Shown: positions 24,489 through 32,611 of the stretch, in pieces | How the letters are laid out: every line of letters begins with the position of its first letter | Position numbering within the stretch: the first letter of the stretch is position 1 | Source: Prevotella sp. | Lineage (GTDB): Bacteria; Bacteroidota; Bacteroidia; Bacteroidales; Bacteroidaceae | Assembly (NCBI GenBank): GCA_017402445.1 | Contig: JAFPME010000025.1 | Span: 1 to 41,074 of the forward strand | Reading direction: 5' to 3' | Length of the DNA: 41,074 nucleotides | Notes under the pieces: model-generated | Seen by the model: the letters and a program-made list of their open reading frames with translations, nothing else | The model's database searches: none | What the model was told of the DNA's origin: nothing | Translations under genes and position numbers: made by a program

Positions 24489-24836
24489 TCATTCCATCAG
24501 CATGCTCGCCAGGAAGCGAACCAGCGGCTTTTCCACCCAACTCTTGCGGAAGGCCAGGAACAACAGGAACACCAGGACGTAGAATGCAGCCACAATCAGG
24601 AAAGCGACGGGGTAGCCCAGGGCAGGAGCCATGGCATAGGCTGCTGCAAACGAAATGTAGATGAAAATGATAATGATAATCAGGAAGGTGACAGCAGCCA
24701 TGATCAGAGCGGTGATCAGGCGCACCACTTTCTCGATTACATCGAGCCGCAGATACTCGTTCTGCAGCCCGACGTAATGTTTGAGCACCTCAACGAGCTG
24801 CCCGATGGTCTCTATGTTCTTGTCGTTTGAAAACAT
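24489..24836 (-). CDS. Phage-holin-like (Holin-X/DUF) membrane protein
   Basis: A 115-aa protein with a short amphipathic N-terminus and two long hydrophobic segments (about residues 38-62 and 68-95) before a basic tail. The pattern fits the putative Holin-X family found widely in non-phage loci. It lies 8 bp after the YtxH gene. Nothing else phage-related is nearby, so a stress or envelope role is more likely than lysis. The function is unknown. Confidence 0.7.
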   Translation of the reverse strand: MFSNDKNIETIGQLVEVLKHYVGLQNEYLRLDVIEKVVRLITALIMAAVTFLIIIIIFIYISFAAAYAMAPALGYPVAFLIVAAFYVLVFLLFLAFRKSWVEKPLVRFLASMLME

Positions 24837-24844
24837 CAGAGAGC

Positions 24845-25063
24845 TTAATCAATAGCGTCCTCAACGGTTTCCTTGATATCGTCAGCCAGATCGCCGATTT
24901 CTTTCTTTGAAAGATTGATGTTGTGCTTCTTGCAGAAGTCGTCGATAGCGTCCGAAATCTTTTCACGTGTGTCCGTTCCCTTTTCAGGTGCCAACAGAAT
25001 TCCTAATGCAGCGCCGGCGATTGCTCCGCCGAGGAAAGCGCCAATGTAACCGATTGTCTTCAT
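24845..25063 (-). CDS. YtxH-domain small membrane protein
   Basis: A 72-aa protein with one glycine-rich membrane segment (IGAFLGGAIAGAALGILLAP) followed by EKGTDTREKISDAI, the YtxH hallmark, and an acidic amphipathic helix. YtxH proteins are general-stress-associated in Bacillus. It is first in the three-gene leftward operon, with a good promoter upstream at 25107-25136. Confidence 0.85.
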   Translation of the reverse strand: MKTIGYIGAFLGGAIAGAALGILLAPEKGTDTREKISDAIDDFCKKHNINLSKKEIGDLADDIKETVEDAID

Positions 25064-25106
25064 AATTGCTATTTGTTGAATTTATAGATAATGTCTACTT
25101 GCAGCG

Positions 25107-25136
25107 CAAATTTAGGCATTTTCAGCGAGAAACCAA
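25107..25136 (-). promoter_or_regulatory. Promoter of the YtxH operon
   Basis: On the minus strand TTG at 25136-25134 and TAAATTTG at 25114-25107 are 19 bp apart, with a leader of about 35 nt. Confidence 0.6.
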
Positions 25137-25230
25137 CAAAAAAATGGCACATTTTTTGTTAAAATGCAGCTATTTCTTTCATTTAACAAACTTTATGTGC
25201 GCTTTCCTGCTGTTTTTCAGCTATTTTGTG

Positions 25231-25238
25231 TAATTTCG
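25231..25238 (+). promoter_or_regulatory. Possible -7 box of the SPOR lipoprotein gene
   Basis: TAATTTCG, one mismatch from TAnnTTTG, lies 50 bp before the ATG at 25288. Weak evidence. Confidence 0.3.
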
Positions 25239-25287
25239 CACAAAATTCAGAATAACAAGTCTAATTCTAAAATAAAGATTATTCATT

Positions 25288-25785
25288 ATGAAGAAGTACA
25301 TGGTAGTATGCGCAGGTTTGGCTGTGGCATTGGCATTGACAAGTTGTGGATCAGGCAAAGAGAGCGCTTATCGCAAGGCTTACGAGAAAGCAAAAGCCCA
25401 GGAAGCTGCCCTTGCTCAGAATACGACAGCAACCGAGGAACCCGCTGTGGTCGCACCTGTCACCACACGTCCTGCAACAGAGACCGTCGTTACTGACAAT
25501 TACGACAACGTGTCCGTGCGTCAGGAGAGTCTTCAGGTCGTCGATGGTTCCGGATTGCGGAACTATAGCGTCGTCGTCGGTTCTTTCTCTGTGAAGGCCA
25601 ACGCCGAGGGACTCTGCCAGCAGCTCCGCAACGCCGGCTATCCTGCTCAGATTGCTTATAATAGTGGCAACAACATGTTCCGTGTGGTTGCTTCGACCTA
25701 CGACGACAAGGCCAGCGCCGTGCGCAGCCGTAACGAGTTCCGCAATCAGTACGAAGGAGCCTGGCTGCTCTTCAACAAGCGCTAA
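25288..25785 (+). CDS. SPOR-domain lipoprotein
   Basis: A 165-aa lipoprotein (lipobox LTSC, Cys20) with an Ala/Thr/Val-rich linker (about 40-80) and a C-terminal SPOR domain (about 90-163) beginning YSVVVGSFSVKANAEGLC. SPOR domains bind glycan strands lacking stem peptides, typically at the division septum. A role in envelope maintenance or division is expected; the specific partner is unknown. The ruvX gene begins 9 bp after its stop. Confidence 0.85.
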   Translation: MKKYMVVCAGLAVALALTSCGSGKESAYRKAYEKAKAQEAALAQNTTATEEPAVVAPVTTRPATETVVTDNYDNVSVRQESLQVVDGSGLRNYSVVVGSFSVKANAEGLCQQLRNAGYPAQIAYNSGNNMFRVVASTYDDKASAVRSRNEFRNQYEGAWLLFNKR

Positions 25786-25794
25786 CGACGGGTC

Positions 25795-26217
25795 TTGGCG
25801 AGAATCCTCTCCATCGACTACGGTAAACGACGTACAGGTATAGCAGTCACCGACCCATTGCAGATTATTGCCAATGGGTTGGCGACTGTTTCTACGTCTG
25901 AGCTGTTCAGCTTTCTGAACGACTATCTGTCGCACGAACAGGTGGAACGCATCGTCATCGGAAAGCCGATGCAGCCCAATGGCCGACCCAGCGAGAACTT
26001 GCAGCGCGTGGAGCAGTTCGTGTCACGTTGGCGGAAAGCCAGGCCCGACATTCCTATCGAGTACGTTGACGAACGCTACACGTCGGTTCTTGCCCATCAG
26101 GCCATGCTTGCAGGCGGACTTCGCAAGAAAGCGCGTCAGGACAAAGCCCTGGTCGACGAGATCAGTGCTACGATTATCCTGCAGAGCTACATGGAAAGCA
26201 GGCGTTTTTCGCTGTGA
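25795..26217 (+). CDS. ruvX: Putative pre-16S rRNA nuclease / Holliday-junction resolvase-like RuvX (YqgF)
   Basis: A 140-aa RNase H-fold protein of the YqgF family, implicated in 16S rRNA 5'-end maturation. Catalytic acidic positions are visible: Asp8 in SIDYGKRRTG, Glu93 in YVDERYTS and Asp121 near the end. The start codon is TTG at 25795, which yields the typical MARILSIDYG N-terminus; no ATG is available close by. It is tightly linked to the SPOR gene (9-bp gap) and followed 83 bp later by def. Confidence 0.9.
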   Translation: MARILSIDYGKRRTGIAVTDPLQIIANGLATVSTSELFSFLNDYLSHEQVERIVIGKPMQPNGRPSENLQRVEQFVSRWRKARPDIPIEYVDERYTSVLAHQAMLAGGLRKKARQDKALVDEISATIILQSYMESRRFSL

Positions 26218-26300
26218 AACGAAGCCGCGGCCGCACTCGCTTCCACTTTGCATAGCGACGAGCGGACGTGGTACAACGTAAGATATAATTTTTTATTGAA

Positions 26301-26861
26301 ATGATTTTACCTATTTATATATATGGTCAGGGAGTACTGCGCAAGGAGTCGCAGGACATTCCTAAGGACTATCCAGGACAGAAAGAGCTCATCGACAATA
26401 TGTTCGACACGCTTGATGCGTCGGAAGGTATCGGTTTGGCTGCACCTCAGGTCGGGCTGAACATCCGCGTTGTCGTCATCGATCTCAATGTGCTCGCCGA
26501 CGATATGCCCGAGTATAAAGGCTTCCGTAAGGCGTTCATCAACCCCCACATCGTGGAGGTGGACGACACGCACACCGAGTCGTTGGAAGAGGGTTGTCTC
26601 TCACTGCCGGGCATTCACGAGAAGGTGACGCGCCCCACGCGCATTCACGTTAAGTACGAAGATGCCGACCGTACGGAGCACGACGAATGGGTGGAGGGCT
26701 ATCTTGCCCGTGTCATGCAGCACGAGTTCGACCATTTGGATGCTCATCTCTTCATCGACCGTATCACTCCCTTGCGCCGTCAGCTCATCAAGAACAAGCT
26801 GAAGTCGCTCACCCTGGGCAAGTACCGCTGCTCTTACCGCACGAAGGCGGCCCGAAGATAA
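26301..26861 (+). CDS. def: Peptide deformylase
   Basis: A 186-aa metalloenzyme that removes the formyl group from nascent proteins. All three motifs are intact: GIGLAAPQ at residues 43-50, EGCLSLP with metal-ligand Cys99, and HEFDH at 141-145. The length is typical of type I enzymes. ruvX lies upstream on the same strand, an association common in Bacteroidetes, and the TPR gene follows after 52 bp. Confidence 0.96.
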   Translation: MILPIYIYGQGVLRKESQDIPKDYPGQKELIDNMFDTLDASEGIGLAAPQVGLNIRVVVIDLNVLADDMPEYKGFRKAFINPHIVEVDDTHTESLEEGCLSLPGIHEKVTRPTRIHVKYEDADRTEHDEWVEGYLARVMQHEFDHLDAHLFIDRITPLRRQLIKNKLKSLTLGKYRCSYRTKAARR

Positions 26862-26913
26862 AAAACAAACCATCAAGGTAAGGAAGAAAAAGGCATAAAG
26901 ACTGGAGCTGATC

Positions 26914-28941
26914 ATGAACGGAACGGCATTCAGCAAGACCCATACGTTTACGAAGAAGAAAAGATGTCCTCTTCTTCCACGAGCCTTTTGGGTCGTCTTT
27001 TTCCTCCTTACTTTTTTTAGACTGCACGCTCAGTACAACATCGACCGAGTGCTGATGGCCGGTCGGAGCGCCCTTTACTACGAGGACTACGTCCTCTCCA
27101 TGCAGTACTTCAATCAAGTCATCAACGCCAAACCCTATCTTTATGAACCTTGGTACTTTCGTGCCGTGGCCAAGTACAACCTCGACGACTATGTAGGAGC
27201 CGAGAGCGACTGTAACGAAGCCGTCAGGCTGAACCCCTATATCGTCGGACTCTACGACCTTCGGGGCATCTGTCGCATCAGGCAGAAGAAGTTCGTGGAG
27301 GCTGCTGCCGACTACGACAAGGCCATCGCACTCGATCCTACAAGCCAGGGCTTCTGGTACAACCGTGCCTTATGCCGCATCCAGAGCAAGGACTACGACA
27401 AGGCCAACTTCGAGCTCGACTCGATGATGGTGCGATGGAGCAAGAACGCCAAGGTCTACCAGCTGAAGTGCGAGGTTTGCCTCCAGCAGAAAGACACCGT
27501 GGCCGGTGCGAAGTATCTGGACAAGTCGCTTGAGCTGGACCCCTACGACGGCGATGTGTGGACGCTGCGCGCCATGTTCAGCCTGGCTAACAAGAAGTGG
27601 AAGGACGCTGACCAGCAGCTCAGCCGTGCCATTCATCTGAAACCCAGTGTGGCCAACAACTACGTGAACCGGGCATTGGCCCGCTACAACTTCAACAACC
27701 TGCGCGGAGCCATGGCCGACTATGACAAGGCCATCGAGCTCGATCCCAACAACTTCCTCGCTCACTATAACCGAGGCCAGCTGCGTGTGCAGGTGGGCGA
27801 CGACAACAGAGCCATCGAAGACTTCGACTTCATCATCCAGCGTGAACCCAACAACATCATGGCCATCTTCAACAGGGCGCTGTTGCGCGACCGGACGGGT
27901 GACATCTACGGTGCCATTGATGACTATACTAAGGTCATCGACCAGTACCCGAACTTCTGGACCGGACTGCAGTACAGAGCTATCTGCTACCGGAAACTGG
28001 GCATGACGGCGAAAGCCGAGATGGACGAATTCCGCATCTTCAAGGCGCAGATGGATAAACACCTGGGCCGCCAGCAACGCTGGAGCAGTAAGAAAAAACG
28101 TGAGACGCGCAAGCTGAGTGACATCGACCTGGACAAGTACAACCAACTGGTCGAGGCCGATGAACAGGAAGTGGAGCACGAGTACAGCAGCGCCTACCGC
28201 GGACGCGTGCAGAACCGCAAGGTCGAGGATGAGTACATGCCGATGTATGTCCTTTCCTACAGCAGGTCCGACTCTGATGTGAAGTCCTATACGGCTTTCG
28301 ACAGCGAGGTGGAACACTTCAACCAGACAGCATCCCCGCGTCGGCGTATCAACATCGTCTGCAGTCCCAAGACACTCTCCGAGGGTGAAACCAAGGCCTA
28401 CTTCGCGCTGATTGATTCTCTCTCGGTACGTATCGACGCCATCAAGGACCTCAACCGCGAGAAAGGGCTGCTCGTTCAGAGGGCCGTGGCCTACACGGTC
28501 ACACAGAATTTCGATGCAGCCATCAACGACCTGACGGCCTACGTCCAACAGGACAGCACGCTGGTCATGGCCTATTGGCAACGCGCTGTCTGCCAGTCGC
28601 TCATGAACGAGTTCGCACAGTCGCAGGGTGTGGAGAGCAAGTTGAAGGCGCTGAGCGCCATCGACGACTTCAGCCGTGCCTTAAAGCTGAACCCTGCCAA
28701 CGCCTACATTCTCTACGACCGCGCCAACGTCTACGCTGCACGCAAGGAATACAAGAAGGCCGTGGACGACTATACGCAGGCCATAGCCCTCGATACCAAT
28801 CTCGCGGAAGCCTACTACAACCGCGGACTGGTCTTTCTCTACTCGGGCGAGCATGACAAAGGCATTGAAGACCTGAGCAAAGCAGGTGAGTTGGGCCTTT
28901 ACGATGCGTACAGCGTCATCAAGAAATACCGCAAGAAATAA
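26914..28941 (+). CDS. Exported tetratricopeptide-repeat protein
   Basis: A 675-aa protein with a basic N-terminus and a hydrophobic segment ending LHAQ (about residues 24-40), probably a signal peptide. At least ten TPR units follow in two blocks (about 45-385 and 510-670), with many recurrent D-YDKAIELDPNN or DYTQAIALD cores. Between the blocks, about 385-500, lies a charged, non-repeat insert rich in Lys, Arg and Glu. Such proteins act as periplasmic scaffolds; no partner can be named from sequence. It may be cotranscribed with def. Confidence 0.85.
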   Translation: MNGTAFSKTHTFTKKKRCPLLPRAFWVVFFLLTFFRLHAQYNIDRVLMAGRSALYYEDYVLSMQYFNQVINAKPYLYEPWYFRAVAKYNLDDYVGAESDCNEAVRLNPYIVGLYDLRGICRIRQKKFVEAAADYDKAIALDPTSQGFWYNRALCRIQSKDYDKANFELDSMMVRWSKNAKVYQLKCEVCLQQKDTVAGAKYLDKSLELDPYDGDVWTLRAMFSLANKKWKDADQQLSRAIHLKPSVANNYVNRALARYNFNNLRGAMADYDKAIELDPNNFLAHYNRGQLRVQVGDDNRAIEDFDFIIQREPNNIMAIFNRALLRDRTGDIYGAIDDYTKVIDQYPNFWTGLQYRAICYRKLGMTAKAEMDEFRIFKAQMDKHLGRQQRWSSKKKRETRKLSDIDLDKYNQLVEADEQEVEHEYSSAYRGRVQNRKVEDEYMPMYVLSYSRSDSDVKSYTAFDSEVEHFNQTASPRRRINIVCSPKTLSEGETKAYFALIDSLSVRIDAIKDLNREKGLLVQRAVAYTVTQNFDAAINDLTAYVQQDSTLVMAYWQRAVCQSLMNEFAQSQGVESKLKALSAIDDFSRALKLNPANAYILYDRANVYAARKEYKKAVDDYTQAIALDTNLAEAYYNRGLVFLYSGEHDKGIEDLSKAGELGLYDAYSVIKKYRKK

Positions 28942-29071
28942 CTCATTTCCTGTCTGTAGCCATGTGCTCGTGTCCCGGTCAGGAGGCGCATTCATCGCTG
29001 ACTTTCTCTTATTTCTGCTGTTACAGATTTTTGAATTTATCGGACAAAAAGTGCGATTTTGGCCTCTGAGA

Positions 29072-29403
29072 AGGCCAACATTCTGAAATAAAAATCCGAC
29101 GGACGCGTACGCGCGAATCTCGCGAAAGTTCCAATCCTTTGAAAACGAAGCAGTTGTGTTTTCTTTACATTTTCGGCGCTTTCAAAATGGCTCATTTTAC
29201 GCTTCAAAAAGGCCCTTTTCGGCGCGCAGAATGATTCATTCTGACAAGCAAAACGGGCCATTCTGCGATGCAAAATGGCCCATTTTGAAAAACGAGACGA
29301 TTTTTTGAGTCGCAATGTCCGAATCTTTTACCTGAACAACGGCTTTTTCTTTCGTAGAATTGAAAAAAAATCCTACACGATTTTTAGGAATAAAATGTTT
29401 ACA
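29072..29403 (-). repeat. 332-bp palindrome-array element, copy B
   Basis: The reverse complement aligns to 13713-14044 end to end with no gap (about 73% identity by my count). The shared order is kept: A/T-rich left section (29403-29288), five palindromes (29287-29183), the identical 20-bp box at 29173-29154, and the identical 23-bp block at 29118-29096 with CGCGTACGCG at 29104-29113. It sits between convergent genes (TPR protein and buk), whereas copy A lies between divergent ones. In the 641-bp gap 28942-29582 I see no gene; short open frames through the element have non-conserved starts. Confidence 0.85.
29183..29287. repeat. Five-palindrome array of copy B
   Basis: 17-bp units at 29183-29199, 29205-29221, 29227-29243, 29249-29265 and 29271-29287, separated by exactly 5 bp. 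Examples: CAGAATGATTCATTCTG (identical to the third unit of copy A) and CAAAATGGCCCATTTTG. The unit at 29205-29221 has a changed core (AAAAGGCCCTTTT) that remains nearly symmetric. Confidence 0.85.
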
Positions 29404-29429
29404 GATGAGTGTGAACTGACAGGAAACAA

Positions 29430-29496
29430 GCATCTCCTGCAACTGTCATCCCTTCCCAAACAGCTTTCGATGAGGGCGGGCAGTTGCAGGAGATGC
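29430..29496. other. 16-bp perfect inverted repeat beside copy B
   Basis: GCATCTCCTGCAACTG (29430-29445) and CAGTTGCAGGAGATGC (29481-29496) pair perfectly across a 35-nt interior. It lies between the repeat element and the 3' end of buk. It could be a terminator for one of the converging genes, though no T-tract follows, or the mark of another small element. Confidence 0.65.
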
Positions 29497-29582
29497 CGTG
29501 TATGAACGGAGATGAAGACGAAATGATGCGGTTGCTTCACCTTTATGATGGCAAGAGAGGCTGCATGAGGTCAGCAACCCCC

Positions 29583-30647
29583 TTATTTATACTCTTTGAT
29601 TTCCTGCTGACCGGTCATGGCGCGGTAGGCATTATGAGCCAAGGCTGTGAGCTCATCTTCGCCCGGATAGACGAAGACAGGAGCCAGATACTCCAGCCGT
29701 CTGCGCAGTTCGTCGGTGACATACTTGCTGTGGGCAATCGCTCCTGTGAGCAAGATGGCATCAATCTTGCCGCAGTTGACCGGAGCCAGCGAGCCGAGGT
29801 AACGTGCCGTCTGGTAAATCATCGCGTCGTAGACCAGCTTGGCGTGCTTGTCGCCAGCAGCAATGCGGCGCTCCACTTCGATGCAGTCGTTCGTTCCCAG
29901 ATGTGCGGTGAGCCCGCTGTGCCCGTTGAGCTTGCGCAGCATCTCCTTCTCGGTGTATTTTCCGCTATAGCAGAGCTGTACCAACTGTACGGAAGGCAGC
30001 ATGCCGGCACGCGAAACGCTGAAGGGGCCGTCGCCGCTGAGCGCATCGTTGCACTCCACGGTGCGTCCGTGCTTGTGCAGTCCGAACGACATGCCGCTGC
30101 CCATGTGGCAGACAATGAGGTCCTGTTCCTCGTATTTCACGCCGTGCTCGCGGCAGTAGCGCTTGGCAATCTCGCGCTGGTTCAGAGCGTGCCAGATGGT
30201 CTGGTGCGGCAACTCGGGCAGACCGGTGATGCGCGCCACGTCGTCCAGCTCGTCTACCACGCCGGGATCGACGGTGAAAGCCCGGCAGTTGGGAATCTCC
30301 TTGGCGATGCTGAGCGCGATGAGCGATCCCAGGTTGCAGGCATGATGCAGTCGCGGGTGCATGGTGTCTTCGATTACCTTGTCGTTCAGCTCGTAGACAC
30401 CACTTTCGATAGGCTTCACAAGTCCTCCTCTTCCTACGACCACGTCGAAGTCCTGCATCTTGTATCCGTTTTTTTCGAGCGCTTCGACGAGCTTCTTTTT
30501 TCGGTAGTCGAACTCGTCCATGATGAAAGGATATTGACACAGTTCCTCGTAGGGATGGTTAATGGTGGAATGCCAGTCGAGCTCTTCGTCAATGAAGACA
30601 CCCACCTTGGTTGAAACCATACCAGGGTTGATAGCTAAGATTTTCAT
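29583..30647 (-). CDS. buk: Butyrate kinase
   Basis: A 354-aa acetate/butyrate kinase-fold enzyme (ASKHA superfamily) that makes ATP from an acyl phosphate. N-terminal ILAINPGMVSTKVGVF, the GRGGLVKPI motif, HMGSGMSFG and GAIAHSKYV match the butyrate kinase family rather than acetate kinase. The start at 30647 gives the family N-terminus; a longer frame is an extension through the gap. It follows ptb by 53 bp. In Bacteroidetes the pair often serves branched-chain acyl groups (isobutyrate, isovalerate) as well as butyrate; the sequence alone does not settle which. Confidence 0.93.
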   Translation of the reverse strand: MKILAINPGMVSTKVGVFIDEELDWHSTINHPYEELCQYPFIMDEFDYRKKKLVEALEKNGYKMQDFDVVVGRGGLVKPIESGVYELNDKVIEDTMHPRLHHACNLGSLIALSIAKEIPNCRAFTVDPGVVDELDDVARITGLPELPHQTIWHALNQREIAKRYCREHGVKYEEQDLIVCHMGSGMSFGLHKHGRTVECNDALSGDGPFSVSRAGMLPSVQLVQLCYSGKYTEKEMLRKLNGHSGLTAHLGTNDCIEVERRIAAGDKHAKLVYDAMIYQTARYLGSLAPVNCGKIDAILLTGAIAHSKYVTDELRRRLEYLAPVFVYPGEDELTALAHNAYRAMTGQQEIKEYK

Positions 30648-30700
30648 AGATGTATAAGGATTTTTAGTTGTTTGTTCGGGATGAACAGTCGCTGCGGTTG

Positions 30701-31549
30701 TCAGACTACCTGCAGACAGGCCATGGCGAGGCTGTTGTACTTCGTCTCGGCCGAGTCGCTGCGCGAGGTGAGCGTGACGGGGCAGCTTGTTCCCTGTAGC
30801 CCTACGGCCAGCTTGGTGTCGGTGAAGGCGGTGATGGCCTTGTAGAACACGTTGCCGGCCTCGATGTCGGGCATGACGATGACATCGGCATTGCCCTCGA
30901 GTGGGCTTTTGATGCCTTTGATGTCTGCCGATTCCTTGTCCACGGCGCATTTCAGGTCGGTTGGTCCGTCGACGATGGCTTTGCCGAATTCACCTGCCCG
31001 GCACATTTCTACGAGTTTCTCGTAGTCGAGTGTAATGGGGAATTTGGGTGAAACCTTCTCGGTGCAATGTACGAGTGCGATGCGTGGTTCCATGATTCCG
31101 TAGGCGGCGCAGAGACGTATGCTGTATTGAATCTGCGCGATGCGCTGTTCGAACGTCGGGTTCGGAATGACGGCGGGGTCGGTCATGAACAGCAGTTTGT
31201 GGTAGGTGGGGATTTTCATGGCCGAAACGTGTGAGAGCACGTTGCCGACGGGCAGCAGTCCTTCGTCGCGGTTTTCCTTGTTGATGATGGCGCGCAGCAG
31301 GACGTCTGTGTTCAGAATGCCTTTCATCACAACCTGAGCCTCACCCCTATGCACCATGCGGACGGCCTCACGGGCCGATTCTTCGGGCGTGTCGAGGTGA
31401 ACGACGGTGATGTCAGCCCATCCTTCGCTGGTGGCCCGTTCGATGGCTTCGCTTGAATGATCGTCGATAGCCTCAACTGCAACAACCTTGCATGGCTTTC
31501 GGGTCATGAGTCTCTGCGAGATTTCACTAAAGTCTTTTATTTGTTCCAT
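30701..31549 (-). CDS. ptb: Phosphate butyryltransferase
   Basis: A 282-aa phosphate acyltransferase converting an acyl-CoA to acyl phosphate, paired with Buk. Recognisable pieces are VMKGILNTDVLLRAI, LPVGNVLSHVSAM, and the C-terminal GPTDLKCAVD, VIVMPDIEAGN. The chosen start gives MEQIKDFSEI; a consensus TTTG-N18-TAAATTTG promoter lies just upstream. With buk it forms a two-gene leftward operon for substrate-level ATP formation. No crotonase or acyl-CoA dehydrogenase gene for butyrate synthesis is in the window. Confidence 0.93.
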   Translation of the reverse strand: MEQIKDFSEISQRLMTRKPCKVVAVEAIDDHSSEAIERATSEGWADITVVHLDTPEESAREAVRMVHRGEAQVVMKGILNTDVLLRAIINKENRDEGLLPVGNVLSHVSAMKIPTYHKLLFMTDPAVIPNPTFEQRIAQIQYSIRLCAAYGIMEPRIALVHCTEKVSPKFPITLDYEKLVEMCRAGEFGKAIVDGPTDLKCAVDKESADIKGIKSPLEGNADVIVMPDIEAGNVFYKAITAFTDTKLAVGLQGTSCPVTLTSRSDSAETKYNSLAMACLQVV

Positions 31550-31567
31550 GGTATAACAGATTTTCCG

Positions 31568-31597
31568 CAAATTTACGGTTTTTCTCGGAATCCACAA
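31568..31597 (-). promoter_or_regulatory. Promoter of ptb-buk
   Basis: On the minus strand TTTG at 31597-31594 and TAAATTTG at 31575-31568 are 18 bp apart. The leader would be about 10-13 nt. Confidence 0.65.
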
Positions 31598-31906
31598 AAT
31601 AAAAGAAGAAGAAATGCACAAATATGCAAAAAATGTGCCGTCATGGAACAGTCGTAGATGAAAAACGGCCCGTCATTTGCTTTTCTGGCGAGCTGGCTGT
31701 TTGTTAACTCTCCTGTGTCCGCTTCCTGAGGCGGGGAGATAGAGGCATGACAACATAAAAGCACGGCCTTTTTGATGTCCGTCTCGCTGATATCCAGCAG
31801 AAACATTCCATCTCAATGGTCGTGCGTTTGGTCAGACAAAGTCTTTTCACCTTCCGCTATGGTCAGAAAGGCTGCATGAAGTGGTGGCATTGAGGTGCCC
31901 CTGGGT
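31598..31906. other. Gene-free stretch between ptb and cmk
   Basis: Apart from the ptb promoter I see no convincing gene. A 77-codon leftward frame exists, but it lacks recognisable features and runs through the promoter. The stretch 31660-31678 (GAAAAACGGCCCGTCATTT) is reminiscent of one unit of the palindrome arrays but stands alone. Confidence 0.4.
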
Positions 31907-32599
31907 CTATTCCGTGGTTCTCTCGAGATAGCGCTCGTAGAGCCATTCGTTCTGTTCAGGAATGGTCATGTGGCTGTTGTCGAGCAGAAGTGCATCGTCT
32001 GCCTGCCGTAAGGGCGACACTTCGCGGTGCGAGTCGATGTAGTCGCGCTCCTGGACATTTCGTAGAATCTCATCGAAGTCGGCTTCCATTCCTTTCCCTT
32101 TCAGTTCGTCGAAGCGGCGCTGGGCTCGCACTTCGGCCGTGGCTGTGACGAAGACTTTCAGTTCGGCATCCGGGAAAACGACGGTCCCAATGTCGCGTCC
32201 GTCCATGACGATGCCCTTTTCCTGACCCATTCGCTGCTGTTGGGCCACCATGGCTTCGCGCACGAAGGGCAGCGCAGCAACGGGCGATACGCGGTTGGAG
32301 ACCTCCATCGTGCGGATGTCGTTCTCCACGAGCTCACCGTTCAGATAGGTGTCGGGTCGTTGCGTCTCCTGGTTGAAGCGGAAAGAAATCTGAATGTTGT
32401 CCATGTGTTGCTGCAGGGCGTCCGTGTCGATGGTGTCGTCGTCGCGGAAGAGGCCGTTTCGCAAAGCATAGAGCGTTACGGAACGGTACATGGCCCCTGT
32501 GTCTACGTAGACATAGCCGATGCGGCTGGCCAAAGCTTTGGCCATGGTGCTTTTTCCACATGACGAATGGCCGTCGATGGCGATAGTTATTTTTTTCAT
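31907..32599 (-). CDS. cmk: (d)CMP kinase
   Basis: A 230-aa nucleoside monophosphate kinase making CDP/dCDP from CMP/dCMP. The P-loop GHSSCGKST is at residues 10-18, followed by [12 protein letters not shown] and the [12 protein letters not shown] motif of cytidylate kinases. The length is standard. It starts 12 bp after porQ, a conserved pairing in Bacteroidetes. Confidence 0.95.
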   Translation of the reverse strand: MKKITIAIDGHSSCGKSTMAKALASRIGYVYVDTGAMYRSVTLYALRNGLFRDDDTIDTDALQQHMDNIQISFRFNQETQRPDTYLNGELVENDIRTMEVSNRVSPVAALPFVREAMVAQQQRMGQEKGIVMDGRDIGTVVFPDAELKVFVTATAEVRAQRRFDELKGKGMEADFDEILRNVQERDYIDSHREVSPLRQADDALLLDNSHMTIPEQNEWLYERYLERTTE

Positions 32600-32611
32600 T
32601 TCTGATATGTG

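Noticed and set aside
24489-24836. Remnant prophage suggested by the holin-like protein
   Set aside because: No other phage genes are nearby, and the YtxH-holin-like-small protein trio is a normal chromosomal operon in Bacteroidetes.
31660-31678. Solitary unit of the palindrome-array family upstream of ptb
   Set aside because: Only a single GC-rich near-palindrome with weak similarity; flanking conserved boxes of the element are missing.
31573-31806. 77-codon leftward frame between ptb and cmk
   Set aside because: It has no recognisable motif, and it runs into the ptb promoter; no ribosome-binding or promoter evidence.
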